Shown: positions 1-5,269 of the stretch, piece by piece | How the letters are laid out: each line of letters begins with the position of its first letter | How positions within the stretch are numbered: the first letter of the stretch is position 1 | Source: Nitrosomonas eutropha | Lineage (GTDB): Bacteria > Pseudomonadota > Gammaproteobacteria > Burkholderiales > Nitrosomonadaceae | Direction of reading: 5' to 3' | Assembly (NCBI GenBank): GCA_014584635.1 | Contig: JACTML010000127.1 | Location: 1 to 5,703 of the forward strand | DNA: 5,703 nucleotides | The notes under the pieces: generated by a model | Database searches by the model: none | What the model saw: the letters and a program-made list of their open reading frames with translations, nothing else | Told to the model about the DNA's origin: nothing | Translations under genes and position numbers: made by a program

Positions 1-506
1 ACCGGGCGCATGATGGTATCCGGTATCGGCGCGGTTGCCTTCAGTTTTTCCAGCAATGCGGTCACCTTTTCCTGCGGAGCGTCGGTCTGTACTTCCACGA
101 CGATATTAATATCTTCAAATCCGGGATGACCTGCTGCAACTGCATAGGCCACCCCAAAATTGACACGACCGGAAACATGCAGTCGCAATGATTCCACATT
201 GATACGGGCAGCAGAGAGCCCGCCGATATAAGTAGCAGCCAGGCAGTGACCTACCGCAGTCAACAGCAAATCCTGCGGAGAGATTCCCATACCTTCCCCC
301 CCGTAACGGGGTGGCTCATCACCAATCACTGTCTGACCATCGGTGACGTTTGCTGTGGTGTGATAGCCACTATCCCAGGTAACTGTCGCCTGATATTTGG
401 GTTTTGCCATATTGCCATCACGATCTTCGCTGATCTGTCTTTGTATAACGAAAGATTGTTCAATGTTGATTCCATTGACAATATTCTTGGTATCCGCAGT
501 GGTCAT
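1..506 (-). CDS. OsmC-family protein (partial, C-terminus beyond the left edge)
   Basis: The frame opens at the ATG at 506-504 and stays open to base 1 (168 codons), so only the last residues are missing. The start is set by AGGAG seven bases upstream. The N-terminal ~35 residues look like an extension. The OsmC/Ohr-like body follows: a strand with ATVTW (40-44), a DEPP..GGEG turn (63-72), SPQDLLL (76-82), and the family's helix with cysteine at GHC (Cys88). The C-terminal part has the pattern PIPDT..RP (160-168), where OsmC and Ohr usually carry a second cysteine; here the position is Ala159. OsmC/Ohr proteins reduce organic hydroperoxides with a cysteine pair in the cytoplasm. This one keeps only one cysteine, so it belongs to the broader OsmC-like group and the reaction is not certain. 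It has its own promoter and is probably monocistronic with respect to pepN. Family call sure, function tentative. Confidence 0.9.
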   Translation of the reverse strand, partial: MTTADTKNIVNGINIEQSFVIQRQISEDRDGNMAKPKYQATVTWDSGYHTTANVTDGQTVIGDEPPRYGGEGMGISPQDLLLTAVGHCLAATYIGGLSAARINVESLRLHVSGRVNFGVAYAVAAGHPGFEDINIVVEVQTDAPQEKVTALLEKLKATAPIPDTIMRP

Positions 507-564
507 GGTCGATCTCCTGATAAGGGTTACTGCTAAAGTAGACTAATCGTTCTCTTTTTTGCCG

Positions 565-593
565 ATCATATACTGCGAATAGAGAAATAGCAA
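565..593 (-). promoter_or_regulatory. Probable sigma-70-type promoter of the osmC-like gene
   Basis: On the minus strand TTGCTA (593-588) is followed after exactly 17 bases by TATGAT (570-565), four and five of six matches to the -35 and -10 consensus. Transcription would start near 558, giving a leader of about 52 bases before the ATG at 506, with AGGAG properly placed. Inferred from sequence match only. Confidence 0.55.
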
Positions 594-807
594 GGCTGGC
601 AGACAAGGAAGAGATAAAACCGGAAAAATAGCCATCAGGTAGCAAAAGGGGATGGGCGCTGGTACCGTTACGATGTGCGGGATATTAATTCGAGTCTTGA
701 ATTTGATCTGAGAGATGACCTGATCGTGGGATATTTGATGAAACTAAGCCATGTTGCGAAATTTACCGGATTGACGTGGTGTTTCAGATGAATGAAAAAT
801 AAATAAA

Positions 808-906
808 TTACGCTTCAGGATATATTGCATATCCGGATACCTGTAATAGAGAAACACTACGGGAGGATGCGTAATAACAGCGTAATTCACCCGTATGATC
901 CTCCAT
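808..906 (-). CDS. Possible 32-residue ORF just downstream of pepN
   Basis: An ATG at 906-904 lies 14 bases after the pepN stop and is preceded by AGGA with a 7-base spacer. The frame runs 32 codons to TAA at 810-808 and encodes a small peptide beginning MEDHTGELRCYY with one cysteine, no clear membrane segment and no family I recognise. Its placement would allow translation by ribosomes finishing pepN. Against it: the frame is short, and the same bases form several inverted repeats, which could explain the region as RNA structure instead. Treated as a low-confidence candidate. Confidence 0.2.
   Translation of the reverse strand: MEDHTGELRCYYASSRSVSLLQVSGYAIYPEA
818..834 (-). other. Short hairpin in the pepN 3' region (weak terminator candidate)
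   Basis: GGATAT (818-823) and ATATCC (829-834) form a 6-bp stem with a 5-base loop. On the minus strand a T-rich stretch (about 807-795) follows, but about ten bases separate it from the stem, so this is a poor intrinsic terminator. It is the only candidate I see for ending the pepN transcript. Confidence 0.25.
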
Positions 907-913
907 TGTTATT
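862..913. repeat. Interleaved inverted repeats (pseudoknot-like order) after pepN
   Basis: GGAGGAT (862-868) pairs with ATCCTCC (898-904), and AATAACA (873-879) pairs with TGTTATT (907-913). The two 7-bp pairings cross each other, the order of an H-type pseudoknot, with connecting segments of 4, 18 and 2 bases. GCGTAAT also occurs twice in direct order (869-875 and 880-886), and GCGTAATT (880-887) has a perfect inverted copy at 806-813. The pairs are visible directly; a folded RNA is inference. Confidence 0.4.
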
Positions 914-920
914 TCCTGAA

Positions 921-3560
921 TCAGTGGCTGGTTTGGTTCAAACTTTTGCTGACAACTTCGTATACATCCTTGCTTAATTCTCGTTGCGCGAGGGATTCCA
1001 AGGCTGCACGCATGAGTGTGGCGTGTGCATCGGTGAACTGGTGCCAGTGGGTTAATGGCGTCAGCAGGCGCGATGCCATTTGCGGGTTGCGTTGGTCAAT
1101 ATCAGTAATTTGCTCTGCCAGAAATTGATAGCCTTGGCCTGATTTGTCATGGAATTGAGCAAAATTCTGGCTGGCAAAGGCGGCGATAACCGCGCGTAAT
1201 TTGTTGGGATTGCGTGCATCGAAAGCCTCATGAGTTAAAAGTTTTTGTACCGTTTGCAGGACATCGCCCCACGGGCGGGTAGCTTGTACCTGAAACCACA
1301 TGTTGACCACTAAGGCTTCATGCTGCCATTGCTGATAAAAAGCTGTGAGCGCTTCTTGTGCCATGGTGGTGGCGTGTTCAGCATGAACCAGTGCGCACAA
1401 GGCTGCATACTGATCCGTCATGTTGTCAGCCTGAGCAAATTGTTGCTGAGCAAGCTCACGATAACGCGCCTCATCAATATGCAGCAGATACGCCAATGCT
1501 GCATTGCGCAAACTGCGTGCAGCCATGGCGGGAGCGGTCAAACCGTGTACTTGGTCTTGCAGTGTCTGGTAGCAATTCAGCAATTCTGTTTGTAGTTCGC
1601 TTGCAATTTGATCTTGCAATTGCGTTCTGGCCTGGCTGATGGCGACGGGATCTGCTTTTTCATACAAGCTGGCCAGGTAAGGAGAATTTGGCAAACTGAG
1701 CATGCAGGCCAGCAAAGCAGCGTCCATAGATGCATGGTTGGTTAGCAGTTGTTTAATAACAACGATCAGTGCGGCTTGTTCTGCATGATTATCTTCGCCA
1801 TCAATTGCTTTGCTTAACACCATGCGCATCAGATTTTGCATGGCATCCCAGCGACAAAAACCATCGTTATCCAGCAAAATAAGTTGTTGTAATTGTGGCA
1901 GCTGGTAGTCATAAGAAATTTTGACGGGGGCAGAAAAGCTGCGCAATAAAGAAGGAATCGGCGGTTCAGTGACTTGCTCAAAAACGATGGTTTGCTCATC
2001 CTGACAAATATCCAGCACTGTTTCTGTGCCCTGGTTTTGGCCGTTGATTACCAAGGGGAGTGCTGCTTGATTGCCATACAATGCGATTTTGAATGGAATA
2101 TGCAGTGCTTTTTTGTCGGTTTGTCCAGGTGTGGCGGGTGTATGTTGGCGAATTGTTAAGCTGTATTGTTGATGCGCTGCATCATAATGATCACTAATTT
2201 GCAGATGCGGCGTGCCCGCTTGTGAGTACCACAAGCGGAATTGGCTTAAATCCTTGCCAGATACTTCTTCCATACATTGCACAAAATCATCACAAGTGAC
2301 TGCTTGACCATCAAATCGACTGAAATACAGATCAGTTGCCTGGCGATATAATGCTGGCCCCAGGATGTTGGCCAGCATGCGGACTACTTCAGCGCCTTTT
2401 TCGTAAATGGTGACGGTGTAGAAGTTGGATATTTCCATGTAGGATTCCGGCCGGACCGGATGTGCCATGGGCCCGGCATCTTCTACAAACTGCACACTGC
2501 GTATCACGTTGGCATCTTCAATACGCTTGACGGCGCGGCTGTTCATATCAGCTGAAAATTCTGAATCGCGAAAAACGGTTAAACCTTCTTTCAGGCTCAG
2601 TTGAAACCAATCGCGGCAGGTAACACGATTGCCCGACCAGTTATGGAAATATTCGTGGCCAATGACTCCTTCCACGCGCCGAAAGGCTGCATCGGTGGTG
2701 CTGGCCGGGTGGGCCAATACACAGGAGGTGTTAAATACGTTGAGCCCTTTGTTTTCCATGGCACCCATGTTGAAATCGTCCACTGCAACGATCATGAAGC
2801 GATCCAAATCGTATTCGCGTCCATAGGTTTGCTCATCCCAGCGCATGGCTTTCTTGAGAGATTGCATGGCAAAGTGGCATTTGTCCTGATCTTTGGCTGC
2901 GGTGTAGATTTGCAATAAAACCTGACGGCCTGATTGAGTAGTGAAATGATCTTCCAGACAGGCCAGATTGCCGGCAACCAGTGCAAACAGATAGCTGGGT
3001 TTTTTGAAAGGGTCACGCCAATGAACGATGCGCTTACCATCTTTCACGGTATCAGAGACGCAATTGCCATTGGAGAGCATGGTTGAAAATGCACCTTCAT
3101 CCGCAATGATGATCGTTTCAAATTCACTCATGACATCCGGACGATCCAGATAATAGGTGATTTTGCGGAATCCTTCCGCTTCGCATTGAGTGCAATACAT
3201 GCCGCTGGAACGGTACAACCCTTCCAGCGCGGTATTTTTTTCGGGATAAATACGGGTGGTGCAATGCAGGACAAAGCGCTCGGGTACGTTGTAAATCGTC
3301 AGGTTTTGAGGCGTGGTGCGGTAATCTTTGCTAGTGAGCATGCGATTATCAATGGCCAGTGTCAGCAATTCCAGTTGTTCGCCGTGGAGTTGCAGATGTG
3401 CTGCTTGTGAGCCTTGCAGATTGCGAACCAGTGTGAGCTGGCTGCTGACATCCGTGTATGCTTCGTGCAATTCGAAGGTGAGCTGTGTTTTTTCAATCAG
3501 AAATTCAGGTGCACGATAGTCGGCGAGGCGGGTAACGGTTGTAGGGGCAGTAGATGACAT
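921..3560 (-). CDS. pepN: Aminopeptidase N (M1 family zinc metallopeptidase)
   Basis: A complete 879-residue protein, close to E. coli PepN (870). It removes N-terminal amino acids from short peptides in the cytoplasm, a late step of protein turnover. Visible landmarks: GAMEN exopeptidase motif (266-270), zinc site HEYFH (302-306) with the third ligand Glu325 (HEXXH-18-E), and Tyr386 in IYEKGAE, matching the catalytic tyrosine of the family. The TQCEAEGF segment (124-131) supplies the substrate N-terminus pocket. A beta-rich N-terminal domain (about 1-195), the thermolysin-like catalytic domain (about 196-450), a small beta domain (about 451-550) and a helical C-terminal domain (about 551-879) follow the family order. 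No signal peptide is seen. The start at 3560 fits the family (the DYRAPEF segment begins at residue 14) although no good ribosome site precedes it. All key residues are intact. The call is secure. Confidence 0.98.
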   Translation of the reverse strand: MSSTAPTTVTRLADYRAPEFLIEKTQLTFELHEAYTDVSSQLTLVRNLQGSQAAHLQLHGEQLELLTLAIDNRMLTSKDYRTTPQNLTIYNVPERFVLHCTTRIYPEKNTALEGLYRSSGMYCTQCEAEGFRKITYYLDRPDVMSEFETIIIADEGAFSTMLSNGNCVSDTVKDGKRIVHWRDPFKKPSYLFALVAGNLACLEDHFTTQSGRQVLLQIYTAAKDQDKCHFAMQSLKKAMRWDEQTYGREYDLDRFMIVAVDDFNMGAMENKGLNVFNTSCVLAHPASTTDAAFRRVEGVIGHEYFHNWSGNRVTCRDWFQLSLKEGLTVFRDSEFSADMNSRAVKRIEDANVIRSVQFVEDAGPMAHPVRPESYMEISNFYTVTIYEKGAEVVRMLANILGPALYRQATDLYFSRFDGQAVTCDDFVQCMEEVSGKDLSQFRLWYSQAGTPHLQISDHYDAAHQQYSLTIRQHTPATPGQTDKKALHIPFKIALYGNQAALPLVINGQNQGTETVLDICQDEQTIVFEQVTEPPIPSLLRSFSAPVKISYDYQLPQLQQLILLDNDGFCRWDAMQNLMRMVLSKAIDGEDNHAEQAALIVVIKQLLTNHASMDAALLACMLSLPNSPYLASLYEKADPVAISQARTQLQDQIASELQTELLNCYQTLQDQVHGLTAPAMAARSLRNAALAYLLHIDEARYRELAQQQFAQADNMTDQYAALCALVHAEHATTMAQEALTAFYQQWQHEALVVNMWFQVQATRPWGDVLQTVQKLLTHEAFDARNPNKLRAVIAAFASQNFAQFHDKSGQGYQFLAEQITDIDQRNPQMASRLLTPLTHWHQFTDAHATLMRAALESLAQRELSKDVYEVVSKSLNQTSH

Positions 3561-3570
3561 GATGAGCTGT

Positions 3571-3613
3571 AAAAAATAGAGACTTTAAACAGGTATTAAC
3601 CCACTTAAAGTCT
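3571..3613 (-). terminator. Terminator-like hairpin between msrAB and pepN
   Basis: TTAAAGTCT (3605-3613) and AGACTTTAA (3580-3588) form a perfect 9-bp stem. A second, exactly centred 3-bp pairing (GGT 3592-3594 with ACC 3599-3601) sits inside the 16-base loop. On the minus strand a run of six T (3576-3571) starts three bases after the stem. This suits termination of msrAB transcripts, whose stop codon is about 58 bases upstream. The stem is AT-rich, so strength is uncertain. It lies only 10 bases from the pepN ATG and could instead act as an operator or leader hairpin. Confidence 0.5.
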
Positions 3614-3643
3614 TCAGTTTCAAGTGTATTAATTTTTATTAAT
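3595..3643 (-). promoter_or_regulatory. Probable pepN promoter with AT-rich upstream element
   Basis: On the minus strand TTGAAA (3623-3618) is followed after 17 bases by GTTAAT (3600-3595), five and four of six consensus matches. Just upstream lies an AT-only segment made of two ATTAAT blocks (3628-3633 and 3638-3643), where an UP element would sit. Transcription would begin near 3588, inside the hairpin, so pepN transcripts from here would lack its first arm. The leader would be about 28 bases. Sequence inference only. Confidence 0.4.
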
Positions 3644-3670
3644 GGAATTGATGAGTGTTTTTTATGGCAA

Positions 3671-4984
3671 TCAATCCGGTACAAATTTCAGCACATTGCC
3701 ATTAATGCAATAGCGCTTGTGAGTTGGGGGTGGGCCATCGTTAAAGACATGGCCAAGGTGTATGCCCGAGCTGGCACTGCGTACTTCGATACGCTGCATG
3801 TAACCGGAATTATCGGCGTGATAAGTGACAGATCCTTCCACCGGTTCAATAAAGCTGGGCCAACCAGTGCCACTGTTGAATTTGGTTTGGCTGAGGAACA
3901 AGGTTGCGCCTGTGATGGGATCAACAAACTTACCGGGGCGTTTTTCGTCCAGATTGGAGCCGGTAAAAGCACGTTCTGTCCCTTGCTCAAAAGCAATTTT
4001 TTGTTGTTCTGGCGTCAATAGCTGGAATCCAAGCCATTGCCAAAACTTTTCCTTCTCGCCGTTGTAACCGGTATAACGTGCGACTTCCTTGCCTGCTTTA
4101 AATAGCACCATAGTGGGAGAAGCGAATAGGGATTTATCCAACACCCAGTCAGCGGGAGGATTGGGATTCATGGTGGTCACTACAGGCATCTCTGATTGCC
4201 AGTGATCAAGAATATCGTGCTTGAATTGGGCGCAAAACTCGCAGTTCTCGGATTCAAATACCACCAATTGCTGTGCAAAGTTTAAATCCTTGCTGGCCAG
4301 TGGTTGGGTTGATTGTCTTGAAGCGGAGGGAGGCACTGCATGTTTTGTATGGTCTGCTGCAGGATATGCCACATTTACTCCCCCTAGACCGCAATAACCA
4401 TTGGGATTTTTTTTCAGATAATCCTGATGATATTCCTCTGCCGTAATGTAGTTTTTCAACGGCAGGATTTCTGTGGTGATCTGGCCATAACCGGCTGCTG
4501 TTAATGCTTGCTGATACGCATCGCGCGTTGCAAGTGCCAGTGTCTTTTGTGCCTCATCGTGGTAATAGATAGCGCTGCGGTAATTACTGCCAATGTCATT
4601 GCCCTGACGATCTCCTTGAGTAGGATCGTGGCTTTCCCAGAATTTTGCCAATACACCTTCCAGTGAGAGTTGTTGTGGATCAAAGGTGACTTTGATCACT
4701 TCAGCATGGTTGCGTCCGCTCGCTCTGCCGATGCGTAATTTGCGCTCAAAATTTAATACATCTTCATAACCGGCGCGCGCATTATCGCCGCCGGCATAGC
4801 CGCTTTCGGCATCAAGTACGCCAGGCAGTTCGCTCATGCGCTTTTCAGCGCCCCAGAAACACCCCATGCCCAGCACGATGGAGTCTGACTGTGAATTATT
4901 GGAATTGAGTGGCATGGTTTTCTCCATTGCAAAGGCAGTTATCACCATTATTAAACCGGTTAGTGCAGCAATAATGATTTTCAT
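3671..4984 (-). CDS. msrAB: Exported MsrA / thioredoxin-like / MsrB fusion, methionine sulfoxide reductase
   Basis: A 437-residue fusion that reduces both stereoisomers of methionine sulfoxide in oxidised proteins. Residues 1-19 form a Sec signal peptide (Lys2, hydrophobic 3-18, AFA before a likely cut after 19), so a periplasmic site is expected. MsrA (about 35-205) has the catalytic GCFWG (Cys42) and a probable resolving Cys198 in GYCGLGG. A thioredoxin-like domain (about 234-318) follows, with CEFC (Cys248, Cys251) and a probable cis-proline at Pro290. MsrB (about 320-437) has SGTGWPSF (371-378), HLGHVFNDGP (409-418) and catalytic Cys426 in RYCINGN. It lacks the zinc cysteines and has Thr373 where two-cysteine MsrBs have the resolving cysteine, so the internal thioredoxin-like domain may reduce it. 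The PilB-type enzyme of Neisseria has the thioredoxin-like domain first; here it is in the middle. The first ATG has no ribosome site; a better one precedes Met24. Confidence 0.93.
   Translation of the reverse strand: MKIIIAALTGLIMVITAFAMEKTMPLNSNNSQSDSIVLGMGCFWGAEKRMSELPGVLDAESGYAGGDNARAGYEDVLNFERKLRIGRASGRNHAEVIKVTFDPQQLSLEGVLAKFWESHDPTQGDRQGNDIGSNYRSAIYYHDEAQKTLALATRDAYQQALTAAGYGQITTEILPLKNYITAEEYHQDYLKKNPNGYCGLGGVNVAYPAADHTKHAVPPSASRQSTQPLASKDLNFAQQLVVFESENCEFCAQFKHDILDHWQSEMPVVTTMNPNPPADWVLDKSLFASPTMVLFKAGKEVARYTGYNGEKEKFWQWLGFQLLTPEQQKIAFEQGTERAFTGSNLDEKRPGKFVDPITGATLFLSQTKFNSGTGWPSFIEPVEGSVTYHADNSGYMQRIEVRSASSGIHLGHVFNDGPPPTHKRYCINGNVLKFVPD
4913..4925 (-). promoter_or_regulatory. Internal ribosome-binding site and possible second start (Met24) of msrAB
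   Basis: GGAG (4925-4922), then six bases, then the in-frame ATG at 4915-4913. This is a clearly better initiation site than the annotated start, which is preceded only by a run of A. Starting here would drop the whole signal peptide and give a 414-residue cytoplasmic form with all catalytic cysteines. The GGAG is also codons for Met20-Glu21, so it may be coincidental. Confidence 0.35.
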
Positions 4985-4988
4985 TTTT

Positions 4989-5066
4989 TTACAGAATAAA
5001 GTAGGAATAGTTTTTCGACATCTGATTCGGCAGCTGGTTCTGACAATGATTTTTACCGTGAATCAT
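4989..5066 (-). CDS. Possible 25-residue upstream ORF ending four bases before msrAB
   Basis: An ATG at 5066-5064 opens 25 codons ending in TAA at 4991-4989, four bases ahead of the msrAB ATG. A weak GGAAAG lies nine bases upstream of its start. The frame is open further upstream, to a TAG at 5135-5133, without another standard start except internal Met codons. Since msrAB itself lacks a ribosome site, translational coupling is conceivable. The peptide (beginning MIHGKNHCQNQ) matches nothing I know, and it may be chance. Confidence 0.2.
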   Translation of the reverse strand: MIHGKNHCQNQLPNQMSKNYSYFIL

Positions 5067-5190
5067 GCCACGAATCTTTCCAGAAGCGGAATCAGCGCCG
5101 GAATCAAGCAGGTATTCCTTCAGAAATGTAGCCTATAAAGTCTTTATTATTTAAATTAAAGACATTGTCCTAATATCCGGTTTAAGATTC
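5024..5190. repeat. Cluster of six GAATC/GATTC sites upstream of msrAB
   Basis: GATTC or GAATC occurs at 5024, 5060, 5072, 5089, 5101 and 5186 (first bases). Two of them are part of a 12-base-spaced direct repeat CGGAATCA (5087-5094 and 5099-5106), and two lie in the arms of the 11-bp inverted repeat. About one GANTC would be expected in this length by chance. It may mark a regulator binding array or a methylation hotspot; the function is unknown. Confidence 0.35.
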
Positions 5191-5194
5191 GTGG
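5068..5194. repeat. Perfect 11-bp inverted repeat in the msrAB / PAS intergenic region
   Basis: CCACGAATCTT (5068-5078) has a perfect inverted copy AAGATTCGTGG (5184-5194), 105 bases apart. A second inverted pair, GACAATG (5042-5048) and CATTGTC (5163-5169), crosses it, and GTCTTTA (5140-5146) with TAAAGAC (5157-5163) lies inside. The long pair could be two copies of an operator serving the divergent genes, or a stem in the msrAB leader. Confidence 0.5.
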
Positions 5195-5254
5195 TTGATT
5201 GTATAGGTTGTTTTTCTTTGAAAAATGATACGTTCATAATTTGAATTCTATTTT

Positions 5255-5260
5255 TATAGT
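5255..5260 (+). promoter_or_regulatory. Possible -10 box for the PAS gene
   Basis: TATAGT matches five of six bases of the -10 consensus; TTCATA (5233-5238) lies 16 bases upstream as a four-of-six -35. It would start transcription near 5267, three bases before the ATG, giving an essentially leaderless message. That fits the lack of a ribosome site but is unusual, so the true promoter may be elsewhere. Confidence 0.2.
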
Positions 5261-5269
5261 AATTTTTCA

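Larger units (their letters stand above)
507..920. other. Intergenic region between pepN and the osmC-like gene
   Basis: This 414-base gap has no gene I recognise. Its osmC-side end carries the promoter described separately. The middle has a plus-strand stretch open from 618 to the TGA at 789-791 (57 residues, stop before it at 615-617) with no ATG near its beginning; the middle reads like protein (DGRWYRYDVRDINSS) but I cannot place it in a family, and it may be chance or a gene remnant. The pepN-side end (806-913) is dense in short inverted repeats. An AT-rich run lies at 791-810. No convincing intrinsic terminator is seen for pepN: a short hairpin at 818-834 is followed on the minus strand by a T-rich stretch, but only after about a dozen bases. 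Confidence 0.6.

Noticed and set aside
460..645. 61-residue minus-strand ORF with a hydrophobic segment overlapping the osmC start
   Set aside because: It overlaps the first codons of the well-supported osmC-like gene in another frame and covers its promoter; the composition is explained by AT-rich non-coding DNA.
829..840. Perfect palindrome TATCCGGATA as an operator
   Set aside because: It is short, overlaps the small hairpin at 818-834 and has no second copy near a promoter.
895..1128. 77-residue plus-strand ORF opposite the end of pepN
   Set aside because: Mostly antisense to pepN, with no recognisable motif; a shadow of the coding strand.
2601..2918. 105-residue plus-strand ORF inside pepN
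   Set aside because: Antisense to the catalytic domain of an intact gene; no ribosome site or known domain.
4836..5138. 100-residue plus-strand ORF with hydrophobic stretch opposite the msrAB start
   Set aside because: The hydrophobic part is the antisense of the MsrAB signal peptide; no independent support.
4985..5200. Promoter for msrAB
   Set aside because: Several weak matches (for example TTTAAT-17-TATAGG, about 5160-5132 on the minus strand) exist, but none is good enough to annotate.
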